A stretch of 13,661 bases of DNA from NCBI GenBank assembly GCA_039819065.1, contig JBCBSS010000181.1, positions 1-13,661 on the forward strand. Direction: 5' to 3'. The notes under the pieces were generated by a model. It had not been told where the DNA came from. It did no database searches and saw only the letters and a program-made list of their open reading frames with translations. The translations under genes were made by a program, and so were the position numbers. Of the stretch, positions 13,574-13,661 are shown piece by piece; position 1 is the stretch's first letter; every line of letters starts with the position of its first letter. Source of the DNA: JBCBSS01 sp039819065. Its GTDB lineage: Bacteria > Bacteroidota > Bacteroidia > Cytophagales > Cyclobacteriaceae.

Positions 13574-13661
13574 AGCACCCCAAGTCTTGCTAATGGCATT
13601 GGTTTTCTTTTGTCTATTCCTTAGAGGGTTTAGATTAAATGTTGCTGGTTTTGTCGCGTGT

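Overview
The window looks like the chromosome of a marine-type Bacteroidota, most likely order Cytophagales (Roseivirga/Fulvivirga-like). This is inference from moderate-to-low G+C, many exported lipoproteins with Bacteroidota-style lipoboxes, a WG-repeat protein, YD-like secreted paralogs and little Shine-Dalgarno signal. No rRNA, tRNA, CRISPR array, transposase or integrase was found.

Left part, 1-3760, plus strand. Two small helical hypothetical genes (2-247, 259-483) are followed by a very AT-rich leader. A tight five-gene cluster comes next: a 390-residue lipoprotein with a cysteine-rich module, a Gly-rich linker and an unrecognised C-terminal domain; an 83-residue lipoprotein; a 231-residue cytosolic protein; a small gene broken by what looks like a CT-dinucleotide slip; and a small beta-barrel-like exported protein. 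A terminator-like hairpin follows. The layout resembles a polymorphic-toxin/immunity cassette, but neither toxin nor immunity family can be named from sequence alone. This is the most interesting region.

Middle part, 3800-6000, plus strand. A small membrane protein (3874-4134), a decayed fragment that reads like a cytochrome P450 I-helix (4145-4258), and a complete 11-helix LeuT-type Na+-coupled symporter (4375-5781).

Right part, 6000-13661, all on the minus strand. A large exported TPR-like/WG-repeat protein (6005-8626), a SAM methyltransferase (8747-9352) and a gene-poor 516-base gap with a perfect dyad and a row of four hairpins. Then a hotdog thioesterase (9869-10288), two tandem paralogous exported proteins separated by a small lipoprotein (10340-12316; the downstream paralog is a lipoprotein, the upstream one is not), a strong hairpin terminator (12481-12528), and a lipoprotein six-bladed beta-propeller (12548-13573, probably running past the window edge).

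The middle and right genes look like ordinary lineage-specific surface, envelope and housekeeping functions. They do not form one obvious pathway.
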